Shown here: positions 34,952 through 44,325 of the stretch, in pieces | Layout of the letters: every line of letters starts with the position of its first letter | Numbering within the stretch: the stretch's first letter is position 1 | Assembly: GCA_023014485.1 (NCBI GenBank) | Contig: JAJOZX010001737.1 | Span: forward strand, 453,001 to 517,000 | DNA from: Bathynomus jamesi | Lineage: Eukaryota > Arthropoda > Malacostraca > Isopoda > Cirolanidae | DNA length: 64,000 bases | Direction: 5' to 3' | Position numbers and translations under genes: made by a program | Notes under the pieces: model-generated | What the model saw: the letters and a program-made list of their open reading frames with translations, nothing else | What the model was told of the DNA's origin: nothing | Database searches by the model: none

Positions 34952-35319
34952 AAGCGTCGCTTGTCAAGATCCACCAGGAGTTTGAAATGCTGGAGGAAGT
35001 CAGCGCCGATTATGGGATGCCGCACTTGAGCACAGATGAAAATCCACTTGAAGGATCGGTGAAGGCCCAAGTTTAGTTCACGCGACTGAGTACCGTACGT
35101 GGGTATGCGTGAACCGTTAGCAGCGTATAGAGGCGGAGATTCCGAGTGCGTATGACCAGATTTTTGAGGGAATACACTGACTGACGCTCCGGTATCGACC
35201 AAGAAATTGACACCAGAGTTCCTGTCCTTTATGAATAACAGGTTGGCAGTGCGAGTACTAGACGCCATTAGGACTCGCTGCTGGGGTTTTCCGACGAAAA
35301 ATTGCAAGGGGAGATGCAC
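34711..35319 (-). pseudogene. pol: Gypsy Pol: aspartic protease part
   Basis: The protease active site is FLVDTGASVSVFP with the aspartate at residue 42, and the second conserved block is HPIIGADFLQHF near residue 105. The frame overlaps the end of gag by 52 bases in the -1 frame, consistent with programmed frameshifting between gag and pol in many Gypsy elements. It then drifts out of frame with the RT downstream, near a TTTT run around 34,840. Confidence 0.88.
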
Positions 35320-36032
35320 TTCCTAGCCTTCTTTCCAAATTTCGAGTGGTAGAAACAGATCTTCCCGGAACTCGAACGATGCCTCTTCGTAAATCTTGAC
35401 CGAGAATGGCTTCTTTGCCGTTGATTTTGTAGCAGAGAACAAACGTGGTTGAGTTGTTGACTTAACTCTTTCACTTTCAACTCCAGTTCCGATTGTGTGT
35501 TCACGTTGTTGACCGGAGCTGTGTCAATCTCCACTACTTTGTCGGCAGTTGCTGCTAGTTTATCAACTGGAGTAGCAGGATCCATAGTGGCCAAGACACG
35601 CTGAGCTGATGGAGGAAGTTTCTGCAAGAACAACTGTCTAAAGATGTCCTTATCGAAGGTTTGTGTGCGTTCGCCTAGAGCGCACTGCATAGCCCTCAGC
35701 ATTTGAGTGGGCTTACGGTCTCCAAGTTCTTCTTTTGAGATTAACTGATGTAGTTTCTCACGCTCGGAGACAGTGGTGCGGCACAGGATGGCAGACTTCA
35801 GATCGTTGTATGGGTCCTCACTCGTGGAAGTAGACACGATGACGTCACGGACTTCAGAGATGATGCTCGCTGGTAGAGAGGACAAAACATGATCGTATTT
35901 CGTCCTGCTAGCGGTGATCCTTCCCAAGTTGAATTGTGATTCCACTTGGTGGAACCAAATAAATGGATCACCCGGCCAGAAGACGGGGAGCTTTACGCTC
36001 AAGTGGGAGATGGCACCAGCGTCGTCAGGCAT
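35268..36032 (-). CDS. gag: Gypsy Gag with CHCC zinc knuckle
   Basis: 254 codons, uninterrupted. The N-terminal region (KLPVFWPGDPFIWFHQVES, residues 14-32) is typical of capsid domains in this lineage; a basic RSHSRSRFTKRHRS stretch precedes the C-terminal knuckle CFYHSKFGKKARKCISPC at 226-243, which has C-H-C-C order rather than the usual CCHC. Gag would package the RNA and form cytoplasmic particles. The start at 36,032 is the first methionine after the leader and fits family length. Confidence 0.88.
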   Translation of the reverse strand: MPDDAGAISHLSVKLPVFWPGDPFIWFHQVESQFNLGRITASRTKYDHVLSSLPASIISEVRDVIVSTSTSEDPYNDLKSAILCRTTVSEREKLHQLISKEELGDRKPTQMLRAMQCALGERTQTFDKDIFRQLFLQKLPPSAQRVLATMDPATPVDKLAATADKVVEIDTAPVNNVNTQSELELKVKELSQQLNHVCSLLQNQRQRSHSRSRFTKRHRSSSGKICFYHSKFGKKARKCISPCNFSSENPSSES

Positions 36033-36140
36033 CTTCTCCTATGCTTGCTGACGTACAAGCAAGACGACAAGTTACCAACGAAGGAGTGGAGGTTGAGACG
36101 AGCGCAGGCACAGAGCGCACGGGCAGGGGTGAGGGGCAGA

Positions 36141-36299
36141 GGGCACGAGCGACATTACAGTCTGGTCCTAGTCGCTCGGGTGAAGGGGATGATGGGCACG
36201 AACGACGTTACAGTCTGGTCCTAGTCGCTCGGGTGAAGGGGGTGATGGGCACGAACGACGTTACAGTCTAATCCTAGTCGTTCGGGTAAAAGGGGGGAA
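36141..36299. repeat. 53-bp minisatellite in the Gypsy leader
   Basis: Three tandem units of 53 bp begin at 36,141, 36,194 and 36,247 (each GGGCACGARCGACRTTACAG then TCTRRTCCTAGTCG). They lie between the 5' LTR and gag. The first two units are very similar and the third has a few more changes. Confidence 0.9.
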
Positions 36300-36319
36300 T
36301 CCAACTCCGGAGTCACCAA
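36298..36319 (-). other. Primer-binding site of Gypsy element
   Basis: Two bases inside the 5' LTR the minus strand reads TGGTGACTCCGGAGTTGG. TGGTGAC-CCG is the complement of a tRNA-Trp 3' end as used by CsRn1 elements; one base differs in the first eleven and later positions diverge. Confidence 0.65.
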
Positions 36320-36320
36320 T

Positions 36321-36784
36321 TGTTGGTTTACGTCGTCGTCGTCGGCCTAGGCAAGCTACGGCTTGGGACCGTAGCGCATCTATCCGGTATAGGTTAACCT
36401 GGATGATGTAGCCATAAGCACTGCCGCTGGTTAAGTGCCAACCAGTGATTATCTCACTAGCCGTATTGAGTCCGTTAGGCGAAACTGCGACAGTACCAAA
36501 GGTGGAAAATATAACCCTTGGATTTCTATTATTTATTTGCAAAATGGACATGGTATTAGATTAAAATAATTATTTGAATATAAATAATTAACTGACAATT
36601 GTGATATATAATTAATTATGTTTACATACAATAAAATAATACAGTATACATAAAATTAGTATTAATGTGGTTTACAATTGAATTATGATGGGTAACTAAT
36701 TTAAAATGAATTTATAGCTATTCCGAAATTCAAGACGGTAAAATTAACATTTATCTTGAAACTAAAATAAGAGTATTCACTACA
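36321..36784 (-). repeat. 5' LTR of Gypsy element
   Basis: 464 bp, same length and sequence as the 3' LTR. The promoter is expected here but I did not identify a confident TATA box. Confidence 0.95.
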
Positions 36785-37030
36785 ACGCCAACTGGCTGAT
36801 TAGGAGCCTATAAAACAACGCCAACTCGGCTGAAGTCTTAATGTGCACTTGGCTCCCTGACATTTATCAGTTGTAATATCGTTTTAATACTTTTAATAAT
36901 AATAATAATAAAGTTATAATTTCCCGGCGTGTGTGCTCATCCGGGGTGCAAGGGAAACCAACATAGCCAGAGAGACGAGGGAGCCCCCGCGCAGCCAGCC
37001 TTTTCAAAGGTGCTACTCTGCTCTTTGCCA
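36785..37030. other. Spacer between Gypsy and mariner insertions
   Basis: Probably 5' flank of the composite hAT-ended element. It contains two copies of CAACGCCAACTSGGCTGA about 50 bp apart and a (TAA)n run at 36,894-36,911. Confidence 0.4.
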
Positions 37031-37978
37031 GGGTGTCTCAATATACATGCAACCCATGTCACTGCTAATAATTCTGCCAATATTAATGTTCTCGTTCTAT
37101 TTTTTCAGATTTGAAGAGAGGAGACGATAACAACTAATAATTATCAATCAAAATGCCTTTGCCAAAGGAGGAAAATTTTTTTTGCGTCACTACTTATTTG
37201 GAGACGAAATCATTCAAAACTGTGCAAGCGAAATTTCGCAGGAAGTTCAACTTCAACAATTATCCCCAGAAAAGCCAAATTTATCGTTGGGCAGACAATT
37301 TCAAGCCACAGGATCAGTAAACAATCTCAACAAGAAAGCAGAAACACCCAGATCTGGCAGGAAGGTGACTGCAAGATCTCCTGACAATGTGAATGCGGTG
37401 AGAGATTCTGTCGGAAGGAGTCCGAAAAAGTCAATCCGAAGACGTTGCCAAGATCTGGGTCTTTCACGTGCGTCAGTGCAAAGAATCTTGATCAAGGATC
37501 TTCAGCTGTACCCATACAGGATCCAGATCAAGCATAAACTCACACCAGCTGACATGGCAAAACGTGTTGTGATGTGCCGGTGGTTCGAGAACAAGATCGA
37601 AGAGGATCCTGACTTTCTTGATGATGTTTGGTTCAGCGACGAAGCACACTTCTTGCTCAGTGGGTATGTCAATAGCAAGAACAATGTGTTCTGGGGCACA
37701 CAAGCCCCAGACGAGGTGCTTCAGAGGCCCTTGCACTCTGTGCAGGGTGTCAGGGTGATTGACAACTTCGCTCGTCGGCTTCAAGTGTGTCTGCAGCGCA
37801 ACGGCGGTCATTTGGAACATGTGCTCTAATAAATGTATCCTTTGATCTAGAGACCTCAAATCTTCAGTTTTTAATTGTTATCATATCAGCTTCCATGAAA
37901 TGTAATCTTTTTTGGAGTTTATTTTCTGAGTAATAAATTATTATCATGTCAATGGGTTCCATCTATTTTGAGACACCC
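37031..37978 (+). mobile_element. Mariner-like element, internally deleted
   Basis: The inverted repeats are imperfect over about 26 bp (left GGGTGTCTCAATATACATGC, right on the other strand GGGTGTCTCAAAATAGATGG). The element is 0.95 kb instead of about 1.3 kb because the transposase middle is missing. Confidence 0.82.
37153..37829 (+). pseudogene. Mariner transposase, catalytic middle deleted
   Basis: The likely start is the ATG at 37,153 (MPLPKEENFFC ... VQAKFRRKFNFNNYPQKSQI), a helix-turn-helix N-terminus; a frame shift near 37,310 moves to the frame giving SVNNLNKKAETPRSGRKV, the second HTH KKSIRRRCQDLGLSRASVQR and the first catalytic block DVWFSDEAHFLLSGYVN. After QRPLHSV the sequence jumps to the C-terminal RVIDNFARRLQVCLQRNGGH, so the second aspartate and the last acidic residue are deleted. 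Confidence 0.87.
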
Positions 37979-38291
37979 GGTACAAGAACGTATACGCAAA
38001 AAAATTGCATAACGTCTAGCGGATGAACAAAACCCAAACCCAAATTTACTTTTTCTCATGGTCAAATTTACTGGAGCAATGCTCCCAAGATCCCAGGAAT
38101 CTGGAGTCATGATTACAGCTAATAAATGATACTAGTCAAATGATCAGTTTGAAAGTAACGAGTAGCGAGTAACGATTGAATTCGCTCTAAAAAGTAGTGT
38201 CGTTACCATGTTCGTTACATCATCTCTAAAGTAACGGCGTTACCGCTACAGCTACTAAAAAAAGCAACATCGTTACGTAACGCCGTTATTC

Positions 38292-38295
<4 letters not shown>

Positions 38296-38352
<57 letters not shown>
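38296..38352. repeat. (TA)n(GA)n microsatellite
   Basis: TA repeats then GA repeats directly at the right end of the composite element. Confidence 0.95.
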
Positions 38353-38355
<3 letters not shown>

Positions 38356-38675
38356 CCATTCCGAATTGGAATATATGAGATAACTTTTATGGAATACATA
38401 GAACTAATACGCTGTCTAGGTTAGTTTAATCGCTAGACCTGTCTCAAAGCTGGGTCCTCTCTGCTTAGCAGGTAGCTGGTAAGAGAAGATACATTTTGGG
38501 GCCTCTTTGCTAGTGACCCGTTACTCGCGTTGGGCTTCCATCATGAAAAGGAAATACTTCAATATTTGCTATTTACCATCTTTTATTCGGACTAGAGTGG
38601 ATTTAATGTCTCAAAAAAAGAGTCCTTTGTTCCACGTACATTAGTTTAGTTATCATATAAAATCATCGAGGCATT
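38353..38675. other. Intergenic, nothing recognised
   Basis: No supported feature in this stretch. Confidence 0.4.
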
Positions 38676-38830
38676 CACCATTCCGCCCATACGCCCATTT
38701 CAAGGTACGAGCAGCCCGCAGTAGCATTGCCAAGCAAATAGGGAGTGAAAGTACGGTACTGACGAAGCTTTCGTACGTGGCTCATCACCACTGAAAGCAA
38801 CACTGCTCCGTGTTGATTAGTGCCAAGAAC
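38676..38830 (+). repeat. LINE 3' fragment
   Basis: Similar, in the same orientation, to the 3' end of the LINE at 27,510-27,650 (CATTTCAAGGTACGAGCAGC versus CATATTCAAGGTACAAGCAG, followed by AGCATTGCCAA and a conserved ACGTGGCTCAT/CCCATACGTAA region). A heavily 5'-truncated copy. Confidence 0.6.
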
Positions 38831-39028
38831 ATCCGTAATGATCCTATATATAAACAAATTCGCTTAAAAACAAGTTGAATTCTCGATTAATAAAATGAAA
38901 TAGTAATAAAAATCTTGGATTAAATGTACTTTACTCGTTCATTTCTCGTCTCTAACATTGAATTCTTTGTACTGTAATAGTATATCATATCTTCAAAAAT
39001 TACCGTTTTTATTTGTTTCATATCTATT

Positions 39029-39060
<32 letters not shown>

Positions 39061-39576
39061 TAACTTAAAATTAATAGATACTTTTTGTTTTTGTTCATTT
39101 GCTTATTAATCCTAATTTGAACGTGACTTATATTATCACGTATCGAGGGCCAAATTACGTAAAGTAAATAGTCCAATTATTGTAATATAATAGAAATCTT
39201 AATAACATTTATTTTATAAATAAAACAAATAAGTGTAAATAATAAACAATAAATCTTCGCAATAACTTAATGACTTCACAATGATTTATACTTATTCTCT
39301 AATTTTCAACCAGTAGTTCATTTATGCGTTTGAAATTAATTAATAATTGTTATTTATGATTTACATAATAATAATAACAACAACTATCTGTTTTAGCTTT
39401 AATTAAGAGCCCAGTAAAGCCTAAAGCTTAAGGGCCAAGTTAAGTGAAACAAATAGTCCAATTTCAGTTATTTATTTTATGTTAAAATTATTGTAAACAC
39501 AAAAACCATAACATTTTACTTATTTTATAAATAAAGACTTATTCATATATATATATATATGTTATATATATGTTAC

Positions 39577-39609
<33 letters not shown>
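38831..39609. other. AT-rich intergenic with an old tandem duplication
   Basis: Two diverged segments, about 39,140-39,260 and 39,410-39,540, share GGGCCAARTTANGTRAA and AATAGTCCAATT in the same order, suggesting a roughly 275-bp duplication. TA runs occupy 39,546-39,608. No gene seen. Confidence 0.45.
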
Positions 39610-39617
<8 letters not shown>

Positions 39618-40943
39618 TACATTATACACCTTTTTCTGTCTGTGTTGACGTAAACTTTTTAACCTTTTCAAGTAATAAAAAATTCAATGAAACCGAATAT
39701 AAAAGAGAAAAGTAAATTTTAAATATTCTTAACCATATTTTCAGCGACACTAAAAGAACAATTTTTACGATTAAAATGAAATATGGGATAGAAAAAGTGA
39801 TTCCAAAAATTGTTAAAACTGGTAGTACTGATGGAAAGGAAGGGAGTGGACGGCTTCGCACTGCACGCAATGAAGAAAACGTAGAAGTCGTCGTAAACCT
39901 GATTTGCGGTCAAGAAGGCCAACCTGGAACGCACAAATCTCCGAGATTAATTGAAAGAGCAGTACCGCTTACGTATCCAAATGAGCGGAAGGGGATAACA
40001 TGTTGCCAACATTCCTGCTCATACTGTTCGGCGAATTTAGTTCAGGGACTAGAAAACGTTTACCATTTCAACTCCGGTGAACGCTCAAAACGATCGGTGT
40101 ACTCAAGAGCAGAAAAAAAGATTCATGTGGTCTCGGAGAGGCTCTCGCGAGAGCGTCTCACCTTTACCTAGAAAATTATGGTATCCGCTTTCTCCTGAAA
40201 ACTTGAAAAATCTCTCGTTTTTGTTGAACCGGGGGCCAAGGTTAATGCTGCGTACTATCTATTAATCCTCGAGAAGCATTTGCCCGTCATTCGTGATAAA
40301 TCAGGAAAGCGATTCACCATCCAACAAGATTGGGGGGGGGGGGACTAATCACGCAGCAAACTCGACTGTCTTTTCTTCGGGCTAATGTTCCGGACTTTAT
40401 TGAAAAGGAACAGTGACCTCCGAATAGTCCAGATTCAAATTCACTGGACTATTCCATTTGGTCCTCGCTGCGGGAGCTTATCTCCTAGCATCCTATTGAA
40501 ACGTAATATCATTGGGCCAGGCGATCGAGGACGCTTGGGAAAAGTCATCGCGGAGATTTATTGATTGCGTCATTGATCAATGGCGCTCCAGGCTGGAAGC
40601 CCGCATTCAGCAAAACTGTAAACATATTAAACATTTAAGTTTAATTTTTCCTATTCTCAACAGAAGAAATGTCTTTTTAGTAAATGCGACAGAAAATTGT
40701 ACATTTTTGTTTTGAATCTAGTAAACGCTGTTTTAGTAAAAAGAAAATCTAATCATTATTTTCCCACCACCTAATTTAAATTAAATATTCTTCATATATT
40801 CAACAAGATTTCTACTTGAAATTTGGCATACAAGTGTTAAATGAGGTGTCTTACATATTTCAGTATTTTAATCAAAATAAAGAACCGTCAGTCAAAGGTA
40901 CTGACATATTAAACGAAGGGCTTACCATTTTTTGGCCCATCTG
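39610..40943 (+). mobile_element. Mariner-like element, decayed
   Basis: The right terminus at 40,943 (CCATTTTTTGGCCCATCTG followed by TA) belongs to the same terminal-repeat type as the element at 22,215-23,573. The left terminus could not be found, so the start is approximate. A broken transposase lies inside. Confidence 0.6.
39776..40660 (+). pseudogene. Mariner-like transposase remnant
   Basis: Recognisable blocks in order: PKIVKTGSTDGKEGSGRLRT and ARNEENVEVVVNLICGQEGQ (linker to second helix-turn-helix), a later VNAAYYLLILEKHLPVIRDK and FTIQQDWGGGG (the region of the second catalytic aspartate, QQD) around 40,230-40,345, and a C-terminal IEDAWEKSSRRFIDCVIDQW with RLEARIQQNC at 40,520-40,620. 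Several frame shifts and stops separate them. The first catalytic block (FSDE) is not readable. Confidence 0.7.
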
Positions 40944-40950
40944 TATATAC

Positions 40951-41752
40951 ACACTGAGCGGCAGAAAAATCGGCCCACTTGAAATATCGCGAAAAGCAAA
41001 AAATTGGGCAAGCTTCTGTTTATAAAAGTCTTAAAATTTGAAAATATAGTCTATGAGGCAACCAAATAACGAGACAAAACAACGTCAGCTGCAAACACAC
41101 TAGTTGTAACGAATTTTCGACTTCTTTTAAGAATTCGACAGGACATTCAATTGCTCTTAGACTGCTAGTGACACTTTTTTCTTCCACTAGTGGGAGTAGT
41201 AAGCATCTGCATTTAGTAACAGAAACTTCTAATTCTTTTGGGTTTCAGAATTGGACATTTACAATGATTTGAGTACCGTGAATGTCGCAAGAGTCGTCAC
41301 CCTAATTGAAGATGGTTGGAGCCAGCGTTACGTCGCCGATGCGCTAGGAATTCCAAGAACAACGGTTCGACGTGTCTACGAACGTTATGTGGAGACAGGA
41401 GAGTACACCAGAAGACCAGGATCTGGAAGATCGCGCTGCACATCTGCCCGTGACGATCGTTTCTTCGCCTTGAGTGTTTTGCGAGATCGTCGCTTGACTG
41501 CCACAAACGTCCGCAATGAGCTGGAAAGGTCTCGAGACGTCAGCGTATTGGAGCGAACCGTTAGAAGGAGACTCGTGGAAAGTGGCTTACATGCTAGAGT
41601 CCAGCAATGGGCCCGGAATTGCTCCCACACCACCGCAATGCTCGTCTTGCTTTCGCTCGTGAGCATGTCAATTGGACTATGGTCCAATGGGGACGAGTAT
41701 TGTTCACGGACGAATCAAGATTTAATCTTCGATTCTTCGAACATCCGATGGA
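40951..41752 (+). mobile_element. Tc1-like element, 3'-truncated
   Basis: A terminus-like ACACTGAGCGGCAGAAAAAT starts just after the TA at the end of the preceding mariner. The transposase begins at 41,251. The element is cut at 41,752 by a 5S-type SINE, and the C-terminal part and right terminus were not found beyond it. Confidence 0.65.
41251..41752 (+). pseudogene. Tc1 transposase, N-terminal part
   Basis: Frame 41,251 onward gives VNVARVVTLIEDGWSQRYVA and DALGIPRTTVRRVYERY (first HTH), RRPGSGRSRCTSARDDRF (linker), and TVRRRLVESGLHARV (second HTH). Near 41,600 a shift leads to the frame with RNARLAFAREHVNWTMVQWG and RVLFTDESRFNL, containing the first catalytic aspartate (TDESRF). The protein then runs into SINE sequence, so the other two catalytic residues are missing. 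Confidence 0.85.
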
Positions 41753-41932
41753 CGGAGGGGACCTACAGCTTTACGTGGGATCCGCACCACTGGTCGCTAC
41801 ATAACCTCGACGCGGAGGACGGTCTCCTATCCACCTACTTTCTAGACCCACTGTTGCTTAACTTCGCCGATCGACATCGACGAGAAGCGGTGTTACGACA
41901 CTCGTCACGACGTAGCCCAACTTTTCAAGGTA
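41752..41932 (-). repeat. 5S rRNA-derived SINE copy
   Basis: Minus strand: GGGCTACGTCGTGACGAGTG, CGATCGGCGAAGTTAAGCAA (perfect 5S GAAGTTAAGCAA block), GTAGGTGGATAGGAGACCGT (5S box C region), body with CCAGTGGTGCGGATCCCACG and tail AAGCTGTAGGTCCCCTCCGT. It interrupts the Tc1 transposase. Confidence 0.85.
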
Positions 41933-43090
41933 ATAAAGTTACGAATTGGAGAACCAGTTTCAACGAAAACCGAAATTAAACTGTAGTGTTTTATTTATTA
42001 AAGGGCCTATTTGGCCGATATATTAAGAGTACAACGGGTGAATGAGTATCTATCCAGCTTTACCAGCCGACTTTTCACTGACAACCTTAAGGATTGACGA
42101 AATAACTTACCGGTTGGAGTTTATGTTTATTGAAATAACTAAATTATCTAAGAATATCAAGCCTTTAGGGTAAGGGCGAACGTTATTACATAAAACAGCA
42201 CCGAGAGAGAGGGATTCTGGTAATTTGCGATTAACATTAAACTGACAAGCTATACTTGCAAAATTTCGAGAGCCCAAAAATCCTGTGATCCTGACTGAAC
42301 AAAATCTAGAATTCAACTCCCCGTATGTAGGATCTTATGGCACCCTTGTAGAGGATTTTCCCCAACTTCTTCCCCCAAGGGCAGCTCTTCTCACCCATTC
42401 CCAACCGAAACACCCACAAAAAATATAAAAACCATTGCATTCCCTGAGAAGTTACATTCAACAGACATCTTAAATTTCTTTCCAAAACGACTGTATAAAA
42501 AAAAACCGCTATATTAACAATGTTCATTACGAACATTTCTCTCGGTGCCATTTATTAAATTTATTATAAATCATTACAAAACTAAGTAACACAAAGTTAA
42601 AAAGAGTACGTACAAGGAAGCTTCTCGTGTACATCTGGCCACCCAGTGTTATGTCATTTTACGATTTCCTTAACAATATTAAAAATTAATTAGCCCACCT
42701 CATGTGAACCCTCGTTTGAGTTAAAACAATCCGAATTTTCTACATAAACACGAGCATAAAATTTTTCTGCGCTCCAAATCTGGAACTTTCTTTGGAATTT
42801 GTATATTCCTTACGTCAATAGCATGATCATACATCTCTCCCTGTCCCGTGTTTAACTAAACGGCTATTGTTATTTCCCGTTTCATGCTGTATTTATGTTG
42901 ATAGATACTTCTGTTCTATAAAAGCTATTATTATTCCCCGTTCTCACGCTATATTACGCTGATAGATCCTCCTGTCCTATAAATATAGCCTGAAAAAGTA
43001 GTTATCCTTGCCTTCACCTCTCTACAGAAAAAGCACCCGATCCTGAAGGAGTAATGCTCTCCAGGACTGCGTCTTCGTCAGGAGCGAACA
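41933..43090. other. Intergenic, no gene seen
   Basis: No protein or RNA family recognised. Open frames of 69-81 codons at 42,107-42,551 (minus) have no support. Confidence 0.4.
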
Positions 43091-43343
43091 TTTAATTTAA
43101 ATTAGGTGGTGGGGAAATAATAATTAGATTTTCTTTTTACTGAAAACAGCGTTTACTAGATACAAAATAAAAATGTACAATTTCCCGTCGCATTTACTAA
43201 AAAGACATTTCTTCTGTTGACAACAGGAAAATTAAACTTAAATGTTCACAGTTTTGCCGAATGCGGGCTTCTAGCCTGGAGTGCCATTGATCAGTGACAC
43301 AATCGATAAATTTCTAAGATAACTTTTCCCAAGCGTTCTCGAT
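43091..43343 (-). repeat. Fragment of mariner-like element, inverted
   Basis: This is the reverse complement, with modest divergence, of 40,530-40,795: it covers the C-terminal transposase codons (CCATTGATCAGTGACACAAT on this strand) and about 170 bp of 3' sequence. The two copies face each other 2.3 kb apart. Confidence 0.82.
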
Positions 43344-44274
43344 ATATATATGTAGGATATGACGATATCCTTTAAGGTATTCTCAGTATGTCGCTTCCTC
43401 GCACCAACAAGGAAGTTTATACCGTTTAATCAATCTGACTGACGTCCACGGTTTATCTTTTCATACTTACTTAATCTGACTGCGAGTTACACTAAAACAA
43501 TTTATACCTTCGCTCAATGGCGTACCCTCCCTCAGTCCGTTGAGGGAGTGGAATACTTCTCCCGTTGAAGGATATAAAATGACGAGTTTTCCTTTGTTCA
43601 GTCCTTTATTTCCACAAGGGGGAAAATCACTTTAAACTATTAATGAGTTTCTTTTTACAATACAGAGTAATTAGAAAAAATCAAATCCTTTTCAATACAC
43701 TTCTTTAGAGAGTTATTAACGAACAAATGCTTACATCAAAAGGCTAAGAGGCCCAGCCGAACCGGCCGGCTCCAGACCGAAACACTCACTCGCTGCCCAA
43801 AGGGCCGAGGCACGACGACTCACCTCTCAAAGTGTTTGCACTCTGCCCTGGAGAAACTCCCATGGTGCCACGTTTACAAAAGATCCTTAAGGTTGCAAAG
43901 GTTGTCTAACAATGATATTAGCAAAAGAATTTATATACAGTAATTCGATATTAGCAAGAGAATATATATAATCGTAGTTTTACATTTAACTTTTTTATGT
44001 GATTTATTTTAGCCGAAAAGAACATTTAGAATTTAGGAATCTCTGTTTAAGATTATAAACGTGACAACACTGTTTTCGTTAGGGTTAAGAAAAAGGATGC
44101 CAAGCTTTCCACTGGCATTGAGACACTTTATACAATATTAAAAATTTAACGGAATCCTATTTTAATTTATATGAACAGGATAATATCTTAAGGGATTAAT
44201 ATTTTAATTCATACAAATAGAATGATATCTTTAAATTTTAACATGAATTTATTTTCTTGTGGAAACACTTTTCC

Positions 44275-44278
<4 letters not shown>
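43344..44278. other. Intergenic, nothing recognised
   Basis: No coding or repeat family identified. A small hairpin AGGATAT-GACG-ATATCCT lies near 43,356-43,373. Confidence 0.4.

Positions 44279-44322
<44 letters not shown>
44279..44322. repeat. (TA)n microsatellite
   Basis: Pure TA run at the left end of the mariner derivative. Confidence 0.95.

Positions 44323-44325
<3 letters not shown>

Larger units (their letters stand above)
31757..36784 (-). mobile_element. Ty3/Gypsy retrotransposon, CsRn1-like, complete with LTRs
   Basis: Two 464-bp LTRs (31,757-32,220 and 36,321-36,784), identical by eye, bound a minus-strand gag-pol region. ACGC is duplicated at 31,753-31,756 and 36,785-36,788. 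Three features point to the CsRn1 lineage: a Gag knuckle of C-H-C-C type, a primer site starting TGGTGACTCCG (resembling a tRNA-Trp 3' end) and a 4-bp duplication. A solo LTR of the family is at 16,480-16,947. Identical LTRs mean a recent insertion; the frame breaks described below therefore need checking against sequencing error. Confidence 0.95.
28226..38296 (-). mobile_element. Composite hAT-ended element with nested insertions
   Basis: The left end CAGAGTTGGGCACGTTAC is followed by about 130 bp of subterminal GTAACG/CGTTACCGCTACCG repeats; the right end (38,150-38,296) has the same repeat type inverted and stops at ...CGCCGTTATTCCAAC, having lost the last few bases. Inside are a hATC fragment, a transposase-like gene, a Gypsy element (31,757-36,784) and a mariner (37,031-37,978). 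Subtracting the nested insertions leaves about 4.1 kb, a normal hAT size. Both flanks are microsatellite, so no duplication can be read, and two unrelated hAT ends cannot be excluded. Confidence 0.55.

Noticed and set aside
35946..36271. Plus-strand open frames over the Gypsy leader
   Set aside because: They are antisense to gag and the leader minisatellite; the apparent repeats in the peptide come from the 53-bp units.
36141..36299. Direct repeats that could suggest a CRISPR array
   Set aside because: Units are contiguous 53-bp tandem repeats with no unique spacers, inside a retrotransposon leader of a eukaryotic genome.
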